NCBI RefSeq assembly: GCF_036077095.1
Contig: NZ_CP107960.1
Location: 4,960,001 to 5,024,000, forward strand
DNA: 64,000 nt
From: Streptomyces sp. NBC_00376
Lineage (GTDB): Bacteria > Actinomycetota > Actinomycetes > Streptomycetales > Streptomycetaceae
Direction of reading: 5' to 3'
Shown here in pieces: positions 1 to 9,506 of the stretch (position 1 is the first letter of the stretch; each line of letters starts with the position of its first letter). The position numbers and the translations under genes were made by a program. Under the pieces are notes generated by a model. The model had not been told where the DNA came from. It searched no databases and worked only from the letters and a program-made list of their open reading frames with translations.

Positions 1-6
1 TTACCC

Positions 7-564
7 ATGTCTGTACGCATCCTCGCGCTCGTCGGCAGCCTCCGCGCCGGTTCGCACAACCGCCAGCTCGCCGAAGCCGCCGCCAAGCACGCCCCTGAGG
101 GCGCCGATATCGAGCTGTTCGAGGGCCTGGCCGAGGTGCCCTTCTACAACGAGGACATCGACGTCGAGGGAAGCGTCCCGGCCGCTGCCGCCCGGCTGCG
201 TGAGGCGGCGGCGAACGCCGACGCGTTCCTGCTCTTCTCGCCCGAGTACAACGGCACCATGCCGGCCGTCCTGAAGAACGCCATCGACTGGCTGTCCCGC
301 CCGTTCGGCGCCGGCGCCATCTCCGGCAAGCCGGTCGCCGTGGTCGGCACCGCCTTCGGTCAGTACGGCGGCGTCTGGGCGCAGGACGACGCCCGCAAGT
401 CCGCCGGCATCGCGGGTGCCGCGGTCCTGGAGGACGTCAAGCTGTCCATCCCCGGCTCCGTGACGCGCTTCGCGGAGACCCACCCGGCCGACGACGCCGA
501 GGTCGTCACCGCCCTCGCCGACGTGATCGCCAAGGTCCGCTCGGCCGCTTCCGTGGCCGCCTGA
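7..564 (+). CDS. NADPH-dependent FMN reductase family protein
   Basis: Predicted 185-residue cytoplasmic flavodoxin-fold oxidoreductase that uses NAD(P)H to reduce FMN or, in related enzymes, quinones or azo dyes. The FMN phosphate-binding loop GSLRAGSHNRQ lies at residues 10-20 and the family signature PEYNGTMPAVLKNAIDW at about 79-95. Length matches the family (about 180-200). The ATG lies six bases from the window edge, so its ribosome site and promoter are mostly outside. It is followed by a 21-bp hairpin and converges on the next gene. The fold and cofactor are well supported; the physiological substrate cannot be told from sequence. Confidence 0.9.
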   Translation: MSVRILALVGSLRAGSHNRQLAEAAAKHAPEGADIELFEGLAEVPFYNEDIDVEGSVPAAAARLREAAANADAFLLFSPEYNGTMPAVLKNAIDWLSRPFGAGAISGKPVAVVGTAFGQYGGVWAQDDARKSAGIAGAAVLEDVKLSIPGSVTRFAETHPADDAEVVTALADVIAKVRSAASVAA

Positions 565-589
565 CCTTTCTGTTCCATCTCCGATTCAT

Positions 590-640
590 CCGCGTGCGGC
601 CGCGGGGTGGGCGAGGACGCCACCCCGCGGCCGCACGCGG
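590..640. terminator. bidirectional 21-bp perfect hairpin
   Basis: Positions 590-610 are an exact reverse complement of 620-640, with a 9-base loop. It lies between two convergent genes and can serve both. There is no T-run, which is common for terminators in high-GC actinobacteria. Confidence 0.75.
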
Positions 641-742
641 TGCTGTTCCCACGAGGGCTTGCGCTTCCTCACCCCGGGGCCACCGCCTCGCTGCCGGGCG
701 CCTGCCCCGTACGGCACGGCCCCCGGCCCCCGGCCCTCCGGG

Positions 743-1180
743 TCAGGGCCAGACCAGGCAGTACGCCTGGTGCCCCGCGTCGTGCAGCCGGTGCGAGAAG
801 TCCTGCCACTCGTGCAGGAGTTGGTAGACGTTGAACGCGTCGCGCGGGCCGCCGCGGTCCGGGACCGTGGACCAGATGAACGCCGCGGCACCCACCGACT
901 CCTCGCCGACGCCGCGCAGCGGGTCGACGACCGTCATCGGAAGCTTGACCACCGCGTAGTCGGGGTGCAGCACCACCAGTTCGAGTGGCGGGACCTTGTG
1001 CAGGGGCACGCCCTGAATTCCGGTGAGGACCATCGCCGCCACCGTCTCCGGCTTGATCTTGGTGAACATGCCGCCCATGCCCAGCTCGTCACCGCCGAGC
1101 TCCTCGGGGCGCATCGAAATGGGCACGCGTGCCGCGGTGGCCCCGTCGGGGGCACCGAAGTACTTGTAGGTCACCCCCAC
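743..1180 (-). CDS. conserved hypothetical protein
   Basis: A protein of about 145 residues starting at GTG 1180 (or GTG 1174); the longer reading frame to 1333 begins with arginine-rich, low-quality sequence and is probably not translated. An AGGAG lies about 10 bases before the chosen GTG. It contains a hydrophobic middle (PPLELVVLHPDYAVVKLPMT) and ends in HDAGHQAYCLVWP. No membrane segment or catalytic motif is recognised. I believe I have seen it next to hemL in other Streptomyces but cannot name a function. It converges with the FMN reductase and diverges from hemL. Confidence 0.65.
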   Translation of the reverse strand: MGVTYKYFGAPDGATAARVPISMRPEELGGDELGMGGMFTKIKPETVAAMVLTGIQGVPLHKVPPLELVVLHPDYAVVKLPMTVVDPLRGVGEESVGAAAFIWSTVPDRGGPRDAFNVYQLLHEWQDFSHRLHDAGHQAYCLVWP

Positions 1181-1471
1181 CCGGCCACCACTCCTGCTTC
1201 CGGCTTCGCCATGCTGCGCCCCACCGGCCCGTATGCCTTGCTCGCGCTCCGCATCACGCCGGTGCCGACCCCGCCGGGCAGGCTCGGGCCCCAGGTCGTC
1301 GGTCCCTTCGCCCACTCCGCCACCGCGATGCATATCTCATCCACCCGACTACTACTTAGGAGACACAGCCCCCGCCGCGCAACCCGATCATCGTGTCAGT
1401 GACCTCCCCCACGGGCGTGCGGTGAAACACCTGTCCGCAAGACCGTCCGTGGCTCTGACACCATGGCTTGT

Positions 1472-2779
1472 GTGAGCTTTCCCTATGACGCCCCAGTTTC
1501 GCAGACGCTTTTCGACCGCGCGTCCCTCGTGACGCCCGGCGGCGTGAACTCTCCCGTACGTGCCTTCCGGGCCGTGGGCGGTACGCCCCGCTTCATGGTG
1601 TCCGGCAACGGTCCGTACCTCACCGACGCCGACGGCCGTGAGTACGTCGACCTCGTGTGCTCGTGGGGGCCGATGATCCTCGGCCACTCCCACCCGGAGG
1701 TCATCGCCGCAGTCCAGGAGGCCGTCGCCCGCGGCACCTCGTTCGGTACGCCCGGTGAGGGCGAGGTCGCGCTCGCCGAGGAGATCGTGGCCCGGGTCGA
1801 GCCCGTGGAGCAGGTGCGGCTGGTGTCGTCCGGCACCGAGGCGACCATGTCCGCGATCCGCCTCGCCCGTGGATTCACCGGCCGGGCCAAGGTGGTGAAG
1901 TTCGCCGGCTGCTACCACGGCCACGTCGACGCACTGCTCGCCGCCGCCGGTTCCGGGGTCGCGACCTTCGGCCTCCCGGACACCCCGGGGGTCACCGGTG
2001 CGCAGGCCGGCGACACGATCGTGCTGCCGTACAACGACCTGGACGCCGTCCGCGAGGCGTTCGCCGCGCACCCCGGCGAGATCGCCTGTGTGATCACCGA
2101 GGCATCGCCGGGCAACATGGGCGTCGTACCGCCGCTGGACGGTTTCAACGCCGGGCTCAAGGAGCTGTGCGCCGCGAACGGTGCGCTCTACATCTCCGAC
2201 GAGGTCATGACCGGGTTCCGTACGTCGAAGGCCGGCTGGTACGGCGTCGACGGGGTGCGGCCCGACCTGATGACCTTCGGCAAGGTCATGGGCGGTGGCT
2301 TCCCGGCCGCGGCCTTCGGCGGGCGCGCGGACGTGATGGCCCACCTCGCCCCGGCCGGTCCCGTCTACCAGGCGGGCACCCTCTCCGGGAACCCGATCGC
2401 CACCGCCGCCGGTCTCGCCCAGCTGCGGCTGCTCGACGACGCGGCGTACGCCAAGGTGGACGCGGTCTCCGCGGAGATCCGCGGCCTGGTCAGCGAGGCG
2501 CTGGCCAAGGAGGGCGTGGCGCACACCGTGCAGGCGGCGAGCAACATGTTCTCCGTCTTCTTCACCGACCGCCCGGTGCGGAACTACGAGGACGCCAAGC
2601 AGCAGGAAGCTTTCCGCTTCACCGCCTTCTTCCACTCGCTGCTGTCGCAGGGCGTCTACCTGCCGCCGTCGGCCTTCGAGTCCTGGTTCGTCTCCACCGC
2701 CCATGACACGCAGGCCGTCGAGCGCATCGCCGCCGCCCTGCCCGCCGCCGCCCGCGCAGCCTCGGAGGCCACCGCATGA
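1472..2779 (+). CDS. hemL: glutamate-1-semialdehyde 2,1-aminomutase
   Basis: PLP enzyme converting glutamate-1-semialdehyde to 5-aminolevulinate in the C5 route to heme, siroheme and cobalamin. Conserved blocks: [12 protein letters not shown] near the N-terminus, [30 protein letters not shown], and the PLP-binding lysine in [12 protein letters not shown] (Lys271 counted from GTG 1472). Length about 435 residues is typical. The frame also has ATG at 1463; I prefer GTG 1472 because the protein then begins VSFPYDAP, as HemL proteins from relatives do, but neither start has a clear ribosome site. The stop overlaps the next start by 4 bases, implying co-translation. Confidence 0.96.
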   Translation: MSFPYDAPVSQTLFDRASLVTPGGVNSPVRAFRAVGGTPRFMVSGNGPYLTDADGREYVDLVCSWGPMILGHSHPEVIAAVQEAVARGTSFGTPGEGEVALAEEIVARVEPVEQVRLVSSGTEATMSAIRLARGFTGRAKVVKFAGCYHGHVDALLAAAGSGVATFGLPDTPGVTGAQAGDTIVLPYNDLDAVREAFAAHPGEIACVITEASPGNMGVVPPLDGFNAGLKELCAANGALYISDEVMTGFRTSKAGWYGVDGVRPDLMTFGKVMGGGFPAAAFGGRADVMAHLAPAGPVYQAGTLSGNPIATAAGLAQLRLLDDAAYAKVDAVSAEIRGLVSEALAKEGVAHTVQAASNMFSVFFTDRPVRNYEDAKQQEAFRFTAFFHSLLSQGVYLPPSAFESWFVSTAHDTQAVERIAAALPAAARAASEATA

Positions 2780-3504
2780 GCGAGAACGGAAGCGGTAAGC
2801 AGGAGGACGGAGCCCGCAAGGGCAAGGACGGCAAGGACATCACCGTCGTCCATCTGATGCGGCACGGCGAGGTGCACAACCCGGAGGGCGTGCTCTACGG
2901 GCGCCGCCCCGGCTACCACCTCTCCGAGCTCGGCCGGCAGATGGCCGACCGGGTCGCCGAGCACCTGGCCGGCCGCGACATCACCCATGTCGTCGCCTCG
3001 CCGCTGGAGCGCGCCCAGGAGACGGCCACCCCGATCGCCAAGACGCACGGCCTGGACCTGGCCACCGACGGGCGGCTCATCGAGGCGGCCAACGTCTTCG
3101 AGGGCAAGACCTTCGGCGTCGGCGACGGCGCGCTGCGCAAGCCGGACAACTGGAAGCACCTGACCAACCCGTTCCGCCCGTCGTGGGGCGAGCCGTACAT
3201 CGAGCAGGTCGTACGGATGATGGGCGCTCTGGACGCGGCGCGCGACGCGGCCCGCGGCCACGAGGCGGTGTGCGTCAGCCACCAGCTGCCGATCTGGATC
3301 GTGCGCAGCTTCGTCGAGCGGCGGCGGCTGTGGCACGACCCGCGCAAGCGGCAGTGCACCCTCGCCTCGCTGACCAGCTTCACGTACCACGGCGACAAGA
3401 TCGTGTCGGTCGGGTACTCGGAGCCGGCGCGGGACCTGGTGCCGGCGCATCTGCTGGCCGGGGCGAAGCCGGTGAAGGGGAAGTCGAAGGCGTTCGGCGC
3501 GTAG
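2776..3504 (+). CDS. histidine phosphatase superfamily protein
   Basis: 242-residue phosphoglycerate-mutase-like phosphatase. After a charged Gly/Lys-rich start comes the catalytic LMRHGEVHN with the nucleophilic His at residue 30, then the second-half SPLERAQET and the C-terminal VSHQLP supplying the other active-site His. The first codon overlaps the hemL stop (ATGA), so it is translated with hemL; whether it acts in tetrapyrrole metabolism is unknown. It is followed by a strong hairpin. The superfamily call is firm; the substrate is unknown. Confidence 0.9.
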   Translation: MSENGSGKQEDGARKGKDGKDITVVHLMRHGEVHNPEGVLYGRRPGYHLSELGRQMADRVAEHLAGRDITHVVASPLERAQETATPIAKTHGLDLATDGRLIEAANVFEGKTFGVGDGALRKPDNWKHLTNPFRPSWGEPYIEQVVRMMGALDAARDAARGHEAVCVSHQLPIWIVRSFVERRRLWHDPRKRQCTLASLTSFTYHGDKIVSVGYSEPARDLVPAHLLAGAKPVKGKSKAFGA

Positions 3505-3597
3505 CCGGCCCATGGGTCGGCCAGGGCCGGGCGGGGTGCGGGGGTCCCGGGCCCGGTCGCCGGGTGCCGGTTTGTTCTTGGTCGATGTTTTGTCCTC

Positions 3598-3636
3598 AAT
3601 CGCCGGACGGGCGTGATCTTCGCCCGTCCGGCGATT
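3598..3636 (+). terminator. terminator of the hemL-phosphatase unit
   Basis: A 16-bp perfect stem (3598-3613 with 3621-3636, loop TGATCTT) starting AATCGCCGGACGGGCG. The same core, ATCGCCGGACGGGC, recurs widely in Streptomyces intergenic regions in my recollection. The rest of the 346-base gap 3505-3850 holds short direct repeats of CGCGGTCCGCGAT (about 3640-3666) and a comparatively AT-rich stretch (3741-3800) that probably contains the promoter of the next gene; no ORF in the gap is convincing. Confidence 0.75.
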
Positions 3637-3850
3637 CGTTCGCGGTCCGCGATCGCGGTCCGCGATGGCGGTCGAGCGCTGCTCCCGCCCTGTCTCGTCC
3701 CGCCTGCTAGGTCATGCGTTCGGTCATGGCTGGGGCCTGGTCACGCAAAGATTTGTGTGTTAATCAGCGGAACCCCTGTGTTGATTCCGCCATCTAACCC
3801 ATCGCCAGTTTGTATGGACTTAAGGCAAAACGACCGCAGATGGGGTAATC

Positions 3851-5107
3851 ATGCGTGACATCAGCCGAAGGGGTCTGCTCGGAGCCGGGCTTGGAGCCGC
3901 CGCCGTCGGGGTTGCGGGCTGCGGCACCTTCGGCTCTTCCGGCTCTTCCGGCACGAGCCGGTCGGGGACCACGGGGGAGAAGGGGTCCGACGGGAGCACT
4001 CGCGGAACCGGGCCCGCGAAGAAGGACGTGCGGGAGATCGGGGACGGTTCCACCGCCGACACCGGAAAGCAGCCGCACCAGCCCGCCAGGCCGGTGCCCC
4101 TCGAACCCGGCGAGACCCCGCCGCAGTTCGTGATCTTCTCCTGGGACGGGGCGGGCGAGGTCGGCAACGGACTCTTCCCGCGCTTTCTGGAACTCGCCAA
4201 GGAGCATGACGCGGCGATGACCTTCTTCCTGTCGGGGATCTATCTGCTGCCCGAGTCGAAGAAGTCCATGTACCGGCCGCCCAACAACCCCGTCGGCGCT
4301 TCCGACATCGGCTATCTCACCGACGCCCACATCAAGGAGACGCTGAAGAACGTCCGTCGGGCCTGGCTCGACGGGCACGAGATCGGAACCCACTTCAACG
4401 GGCATTTCTGCAGCGGTTCCGGATCGGTCGCGAACTGGTCGTCCGAGCAGTGGCGGAACGAAATCGATCAGGCGGTCTCGTTCGTCACCGAATGGCGCAC
4501 GAACACCGGCTGGACCGACCTCGACCCGCTGCCTTTCGACTACCGCAAGGAGCTGGTCGGCGGCCGCGCCCCCTGTCTGCTCGGCCAGGAGAATCTGCTG
4601 CCGACGGCGAGCAGGCTCGGCTGGCGCTACGACGCCAGCTCGCCCGGCGGCACCCAGGTCTGGCCCAAGAAGCGGGACGGTGTCTGGGACCTGCCGCTCC
4701 AGGCGATGCCCTTCCCGGGGCACACCTTCGAGGTCCTCTCCATGGACTACAACATCCTCGCCAACCAGTCGCTGAATTCGACCAAGGGCATGCCCTCGCG
4801 GTATCCCGAATGGCGCGAGCAGGCCACCCAGTCGTACCTCGCCGGTTTCAACCGCGCGTACTCCTCGAATCGCGCACCCTTCTACATCGGAAACCACTTC
4901 GAGGAGTGGAACGGCGGCATCTACATGGACGCCGTCGAGGAAGTGCTGAAGAAAATCGCGGGGAAGCCGGATGTGCGGCTCGTCTCCTTCCGGCAGTTCG
5001 TCGACTGGCTCGACGTCCAGACCCCGGCCGTACTCGACAAGCTCCGCACACTGGAGGTCGGACAGTCGCCCGAAGGCGGCTGGAACGCCTTCTTTAAACA
5101 AGCCTGA
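3851..5107 (+). CDS. secreted lipoprotein with polysaccharide-deacetylase-like fold
   Basis: 418 residues. The N-terminus has a twin-arginine motif (SRRGLLGAG) and a lipobox VAGC with Cys24, so it is probably folded in the cytoplasm, exported by Tat and lipidated. A Ser/Gly/Thr-rich linker (25-75) leads to a NodB-like barrel: FVIFSWDGAGE, then AAMTFFLSGIYLLP, DGHEIGTHFNGHF and the C-terminal FRQFVDWLDVQ. The Asp in SWDG and the His pair in GTHFNGH fit metal ligands of deacetylases, but the usual TFDDG is changed, so activity on cell-wall or other glycans is an inference. Its promoter should lie in the gap upstream; the next gene is a separate secreted redox lipoprotein. Confidence 0.8.
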   Translation: MRDISRRGLLGAGLGAAAVGVAGCGTFGSSGSSGTSRSGTTGEKGSDGSTRGTGPAKKDVREIGDGSTADTGKQPHQPARPVPLEPGETPPQFVIFSWDGAGEVGNGLFPRFLELAKEHDAAMTFFLSGIYLLPESKKSMYRPPNNPVGASDIGYLTDAHIKETLKNVRRAWLDGHEIGTHFNGHFCSGSGSVANWSSEQWRNEIDQAVSFVTEWRTNTGWTDLDPLPFDYRKELVGGRAPCLLGQENLLPTASRLGWRYDASSPGGTQVWPKKRDGVWDLPLQAMPFPGHTFEVLSMDYNILANQSLNSTKGMPSRYPEWREQATQSYLAGFNRAYSSNRAPFYIGNHFEEWNGGIYMDAVEEVLKKIAGKPDVRLVSFRQFVDWLDVQTPAVLDKLRTLEVGQSPEGGWNAFFKQA

Positions 5108-5174
5108 CAACGGGCTTTACGGGCACCGAGGGGGGTGCCCGAGATCGCCGGAACCGCCATGCGAAACTTTTCAC

Positions 5175-5786
5175 ATGAGCTATGGCCGCGCACCTCGACG
5201 CCGCTTCACCCTGCTCGCCGCCCCTGCTGCGGTCGCCGCCCTCGCCCTCACGCTGACCGCGTGCGGCGGGGACGGCAACAAGGCCGGCGGCGGTGGCAAC
5301 ACGAACTTCGTCACGGGCAGTGGCGGCATTTCCACCGTGGACAAGGGCGCCCGCAAGGCCGCCCCGAAGCTGGACGGCGAGACCCTCGACGGCAAGCAGC
5401 TCGACGTCGCCGACTACAAGGGCAAGGTCGTCGTGCTGAACATGTGGGGCTCGTGGTGCGGGCCCTGCCGTCTTGAGGCCCAGTACTTCTCGCGGGTCGC
5501 GAGGGAGATGAAGGACAAGGACGTCCAGTTCGTCGGGATCAACACCCGGGACCCCCAGAAGGGCCCCGCGGTGAGTTTCGAGAAGGACTACGGAGTCCCG
5601 TACCCGAGCCTCTTCGACCCGACCGGCAAGCTCATGCTCCGCTTCCCCAAGGGCACGCTGAACCCGCAGGCCATTCCGTCGACCGTGGTCCTGGACCGGG
5701 ACGGGAAGATCGCCGCCCGCTCGCTGGCCGCGCTCGACTCCGAGAAGCTGCACAAGATGATCGACCCGCTGATCGCGGAGAAGTGA
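5175..5786 (+). CDS. resA: thioredoxin-like lipoprotein of cytochrome c maturation (ResA/TlpA type)
   Basis: 203-residue extracytoplasmic thiol reductant thought to keep apocytochrome c CXXCH cysteines reduced. It has a lipoprotein signal with lipobox LTAC (Cys30), a Gly-rich linker, then a thioredoxin fold with the active site MWGSWCGPC (Cys95, Cys98) and the cis-Pro region AIPSTVVLDRDGKI. I chose ATG 5175 because it gives a clean signal peptide; the frame stays open to 4971 but that part overlaps the previous gene and lacks signal character. ccdA, resB and ccsB follow directly, completing the system II pathway. Confidence 0.92.
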   Translation: MSYGRAPRRRFTLLAAPAAVAALALTLTACGGDGNKAGGGGNTNFVTGSGGISTVDKGARKAAPKLDGETLDGKQLDVADYKGKVVVLNMWGSWCGPCRLEAQYFSRVAREMKDKDVQFVGINTRDPQKGPAVSFEKDYGVPYPSLFDPTGKLMLRFPKGTLNPQAIPSTVVLDRDGKIAARSLAALDSEKLHKMIDPLIAEK

Positions 5787-5790
5787 TCAG

Positions 5791-6549
5791 GTGATCGCCC
5801 TCGCCGCCGCCCAGAACGAGATCGTGAGGAGCGGGGCCCTGCTGGTCGCCCTGCCCCTCGCCGTGCTCGCCGGACTCGTCTCGTTCTTCTCGCCGTGCGT
5901 CCTGCCGCTCGTGCCCGGCTACCTCAGTTACGTCACCGGGGTCAGCGGCACGGACCTGGCGCAGGCCAAGCGAGGGCGCATGGTCGCGGGCGCCTCGCTC
6001 TTCGTGCTCGGCTTCACCGCCGTGTTCGTCTCCGGCGGCGCGCTCTTCGGCTTCTTCGGCCAGACCCTCCAGGCGCACAGCGAGGTGCTCACCAAGGTCC
6101 TCGGCGTGCTGATGATCCTGATGGGGATCTTCTTCATGGGTCTGATGCCCTGGATGACCCAGCGTGAGTTCCGTATCCACAAGAGGCCGGTGACCGGGCT
6201 GGCGGGCGCGCCCGTGCTGGGCGCCCTCTTCGGGATCGGCTGGACCCCGTGCCTGGGCCCCACTCTCAGTTCGGTGAGCATCCTCGCGGTGGACCAGGGC
6301 ACCGCCGGGCGCGGGGCGATACTGACCGTCGCGTACTGCCTCGGCCTCGGCGTCCCCTTCGTGCTCGCCGCCGTCGCCTTCCGCAAGGCGCTCGGCGCGT
6401 TCGGCTGGGTCAAGCGCCACTACGCATGGGTCATGCGCATCGGCGGCGGCATGATGATCGTGACCGGTCTCCTCCTGCTGACCGGCGCGTGGGGCACGAT
6501 GATGCAGCAATTGCAGGTCTGGTCCAACGGCTTCACGGTGGGGATCTGA
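5791..6549 (+). CDS. ccdA: cytochrome c biogenesis protein CcdA
   Basis: 252-residue polytopic membrane protein passing electrons from cytoplasmic thioredoxin to the outward-facing ResA-like protein. It has about six hydrophobic segments and the two conserved redox cysteines in FFSPCVLPLVPGYLSY and GWTPCLGPTLSS. It starts at GTG 5791, four bases after the preceding stop, so it is in the same transcript. It ends five bases before resB. Confidence 0.95.
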   Translation: MIALAAAQNEIVRSGALLVALPLAVLAGLVSFFSPCVLPLVPGYLSYVTGVSGTDLAQAKRGRMVAGASLFVLGFTAVFVSGGALFGFFGQTLQAHSEVLTKVLGVLMILMGIFFMGLMPWMTQREFRIHKRPVTGLAGAPVLGALFGIGWTPCLGPTLSSVSILAVDQGTAGRGAILTVAYCLGLGVPFVLAAVAFRKALGAFGWVKRHYAWVMRIGGGMMIVTGLLLLTGAWGTMMQQLQVWSNGFTVGI

Positions 6550-6554
6550 GTTCC

Positions 6555-8363
6555 ATGAGCAACACCAAGTCCAACCCCTCCGCCCCGGAGCGGGAGGCCC
6601 GGGACGAGCGGGAGCGGGAGAACGTCTCCGAACTGGGCGCGGCGGGCTCCCATCTCTCCACCGCCCCGAGCGAGGAGAGCTCGGCCGGGCTGCCGGCCAT
6701 GGGCGTCATCGGCTGGGCCCGCTGGTTCTGGCGGCAGCTCACCTCGATGCGGGTCGCGCTGATCCTGCTCTTCCTGCTGTCGCTCGGCGCCATCCCCGGT
6801 TCGCTGATCCCGCAGAACAGCGTGGACGAGCTGAAGGTGGAGACCTTCAAGAAGGCCCACACCACCGTCTCGCCGATCTACGAGAAGCTCCAGTTCTTCG
6901 ACGTCTACAGCTCGGTGTGGTTCTCCGCGATCTACATCCTGCTGTTCATCTCGCTCATCGGCTGCATCGTGCCGCGCACCGGCCAGTTCATCGGCCAGCT
7001 GCGCAGCCGCCCGCCGGGCGCCCCCAAGCGCCTGACCAGGCTGCCCGCGTACACCACCTGGCGCACCGGGGCCGAGCCCGAGCAGGTCCGTGAGGCCGCG
7101 CTCGCGATGATGCGCAAGCGGCGCTACCGCGCGCACACCGTGGGCGACGCGGTCGCCGCGGAGAAGGGCTATCTGCGCGAGGCCGGGAACCTGGTCTTCC
7201 ACATCGCCCTGATCGTGATGCTGGTGGCGTTCGCCGTCGGACAGCTCTACAAGTCCGAGGGCGGCAAGCTGGTCGTCGAGGGCGACGGCTTCTCCAACAC
7301 GCTCACCCAGTACGACGACTTCAAGTCCGGTTCGCTCTTCGACACCGACTCGTTCGCCCCGTTCAGCTTCAAGCTCGACAACTTCGTCGGCACGTACGAG
7401 CGCAGCGGCCCCCAGCGAGGTACGCCCAGGACCTACGAGGCCCATGTGACGTACGAGAAGGGTGCGTACGGCAAGTCGCAGAAGGCCGTCATCAGGGTCA
7501 ACGAGCCCCTCGTCATCGACGGCACCAAGGTCTACCTCAACGCGCACGGCTACGCGCCGATCGTCTCCGTCAAGGACGGCAAGGGCAAGGAGGTCTACCG
7601 GAGCGCGGTGCCGCTGCTGCCCATCGACAACAACGTCACCTCGTCCGGTGCGATCAAGGTCTTCGACGGCTACCGCGACAAGAACGGCAAGAAGACCCAG
7701 CTGGGCTTCCAGGCGTTCTTCGTGCCGACCTTCGCGGGCAACGGCAAGGGCACGATGTTCTCGCAGTTCCCGGCCGCCGACATGCCCGTACTGGCACTCA
7801 ACGGCTTCCACGGCTACCTCGGCCCCGACTCCGGGCTGGCGCAGAACGTGTACCAGCTGGACAAGTCCAAGATGACGGAGTTCAAGGACGCCGACGGCAA
7901 GCAGCTCAAGCAGCGGCTGCTGGTCGGCGAGACGATGAAGCTCCCCGACGACGCGGGCTCCATCACCTTCGAAGGCGTCCAGGAGTGGGCCAGCTTCCAG
8001 ATCACGGAGCAGCCGGCCAGCGGCTGGGCGCTCACCGGGGCCATCGCCGCCATCGCCGGACTCGCGGGCTCGCTGTTCATCCAGCGGCGCCGGGTCTGGG
8101 TGCGGGCGGTACGCGGCGCGGACGGCGTCACGGTCGTCGAAATGGCGGGTCTCGGCCGCAGCGAGTCCGCGAAGCTTCCCGAGGAGCTGGCCGACCTCGC
8201 GGGCACGCTCATCGAATCGGCACCCCCCAAGCCGGACGCCGAGCCCGGAAACGAGTCCGGAACCGGGTCCGATTCATCCCCCGAACCCGAACCCGATTCC
8301 GACTCCGATTCCGACTCCGTCGAAGAATCCTCCGAAGAACCTGCCGAAGGGGCTGAGAAGTGA
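6555..8363 (+). CDS. resB: cytochrome c biogenesis protein ResB
   Basis: 602-residue ResB (Ccs1) family protein, which with CcsB/CcsA carries heme across the membrane and ligates it to apocytochrome c. Hydrophobic segments: VALILLFLLSLGAIPGSLIP, the segment ending FISLIGCIVPR, NLVFHIALIVMLVAFAVGQ, then a large extracytoplasmic domain and a final segment near ALTGAIAAIAGLAGSLFI. ATG 6555 lies five bases after ccdA; the frame extends to 6249 but overlaps ccdA. Odd feature: an acidic low-complexity tail of Pro-Glu, Ser-Asp and Glu-Ser repeats (about the last 35 residues) encoded by short DNA repeats. It overlaps ccsB by 4 bases. Confidence 0.95.
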   Translation: MSNTKSNPSAPEREARDERERENVSELGAAGSHLSTAPSEESSAGLPAMGVIGWARWFWRQLTSMRVALILLFLLSLGAIPGSLIPQNSVDELKVETFKKAHTTVSPIYEKLQFFDVYSSVWFSAIYILLFISLIGCIVPRTGQFIGQLRSRPPGAPKRLTRLPAYTTWRTGAEPEQVREAALAMMRKRRYRAHTVGDAVAAEKGYLREAGNLVFHIALIVMLVAFAVGQLYKSEGGKLVVEGDGFSNTLTQYDDFKSGSLFDTDSFAPFSFKLDNFVGTYERSGPQRGTPRTYEAHVTYEKGAYGKSQKAVIRVNEPLVIDGTKVYLNAHGYAPIVSVKDGKGKEVYRSAVPLLPIDNNVTSSGAIKVFDGYRDKNGKKTQLGFQAFFVPTFAGNGKGTMFSQFPAADMPVLALNGFHGYLGPDSGLAQNVYQLDKSKMTEFKDADGKQLKQRLLVGETMKLPDDAGSITFEGVQEWASFQITEQPASGWALTGAIAAIAGLAGSLFIQRRRVWVRAVRGADGVTVVEMAGLGRSESAKLPEELADLAGTLIESAPPKPDAEPGNESGTGSDSSPEPEPDSDSDSDSVEESSEEPAEGAEK

Positions 8364-9454
8364 ATCTCGCCGCCGCAACCAACGAGAACCTGGCACACAC
8401 CAGCAATGTGCTGATCTATTCGTCGATGGCCGTCTACACCCTGGCCTTCTTCGCCCACATCGCTGAATGGGTGTTCGGCAGCCGCAGCAAGGTCGGCCGC
8501 ACCGCCGCCGCGCTGACCGGGGCCGGGGCCGAGGGCGCGGGCGCCGCGGCCTCGGTGAAGGTGCAGGTCGCGCAGCAGGGCGGCGGCACCGCCGTGATGG
8601 ACCGCCCGAAGATCATCACGCGTGCGGCGGCCGGAACCCGTGACGTACCGGACGGGCCCGGCGCGGCCGGCGGCACGTTCAAGGGCGACCTCTACGGGCG
8701 GATGGCGGTCTCCATGACCGTGCTCGCCTTCCTCGTCGAGGCCGGCGGGGTCATCGCCCGCGCGCTGTCCGTGCAGCGTGCCCCCTGGGGCAACATGTAC
8801 GAGTTCTCCATCACCTTCTCCACGGTGGCGGTCGGCGCGTACCTGGTCCTCCTCGCGTTGAAGAAGAACGTCCGCTGGATGGGGCTGCTCCTGGTCACCA
8901 CCGTCCTGCTGGACCTCGGCATCGCGACCACGTGGCTCTACACCGACAGCGACCAGCTGGTGCCCGCGCTGCACTCGTACTGGCTGTGGATCCACGTCTC
9001 CACCGCCATCATCTGCGGCGCCGTGTTCTTCCTCGGCGGCGTCGGCACGCTGATGTACCTCTTCCGCGACAGCTACGAGAACAAGATCGCCAACGGGGGC
9101 GAGCCGGGTGCGTTCGCGCATTCGGTGCTCTCCCGGCTGCCCTCGGCCGCCTCGCTCGACAAGTTCTCGTACCGCATCAACGCCGCCGTCTTCCCGCTGT
9201 GGACGTTCACGATCATCGCGGGCGCCATCTGGGCGGGCGACGCCTGGGGCCGCTACTGGGGCTGGGACCCCAAGGAGGTCTGGTCCTTCATCACCTGGGT
9301 CGCGTACGCCTGCTACCTGCACGCCCGCGCCACCGCCGGCTGGAAGGGCCGCAAGGCCGCCTACCTGGCGCTGATCGCCTTCGGCTGCTGGATCTTCAAC
9401 TACTACGGAGTGAACATCTTCGTCACCGGCAAGCACTCCTACGCCGGCGTCTGA
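8360..9454 (+). CDS. ccsB: c-type cytochrome biogenesis protein CcsB (ResC/CcsA family)
   Basis: 364-residue polytopic heme-handling protein, partner of ResB in heme delivery and thioether bond formation. The diagnostic Trp-rich WWD-type motif is WGRYWGWDPKEVWSFITW, with conserved His residues in the flanking membrane segments (for example HSYWLWIH and CYLHARAT). About eight membrane helices with a non-conserved linker near residues 45-110. It starts at GTG 8360 inside the resB stop region. It is the last gene of the four-gene maturation operon. Confidence 0.95.
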   Translation: MNLAAATNENLAHTSNVLIYSSMAVYTLAFFAHIAEWVFGSRSKVGRTAAALTGAGAEGAGAAASVKVQVAQQGGGTAVMDRPKIITRAAAGTRDVPDGPGAAGGTFKGDLYGRMAVSMTVLAFLVEAGGVIARALSVQRAPWGNMYEFSITFSTVAVGAYLVLLALKKNVRWMGLLLVTTVLLDLGIATTWLYTDSDQLVPALHSYWLWIHVSTAIICGAVFFLGGVGTLMYLFRDSYENKIANGGEPGAFAHSVLSRLPSAASLDKFSYRINAAVFPLWTFTIIAGAIWAGDAWGRYWGWDPKEVWSFITWVAYACYLHARATAGWKGRKAAYLALIAFGCWIFNYYGVNIFVTGKHSYAGV

Positions 9455-9506
9455 CCCGTTCCCCCGTACGGGTGCGGATCCCGCACCCGAGGGCCACGCT
9501 GGAACC

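Noticed and set aside
1388..2704. 438-codon ORF antisense to hemL
   Set aside because: Low-complexity composition and complete overlap with a well-conserved gene.
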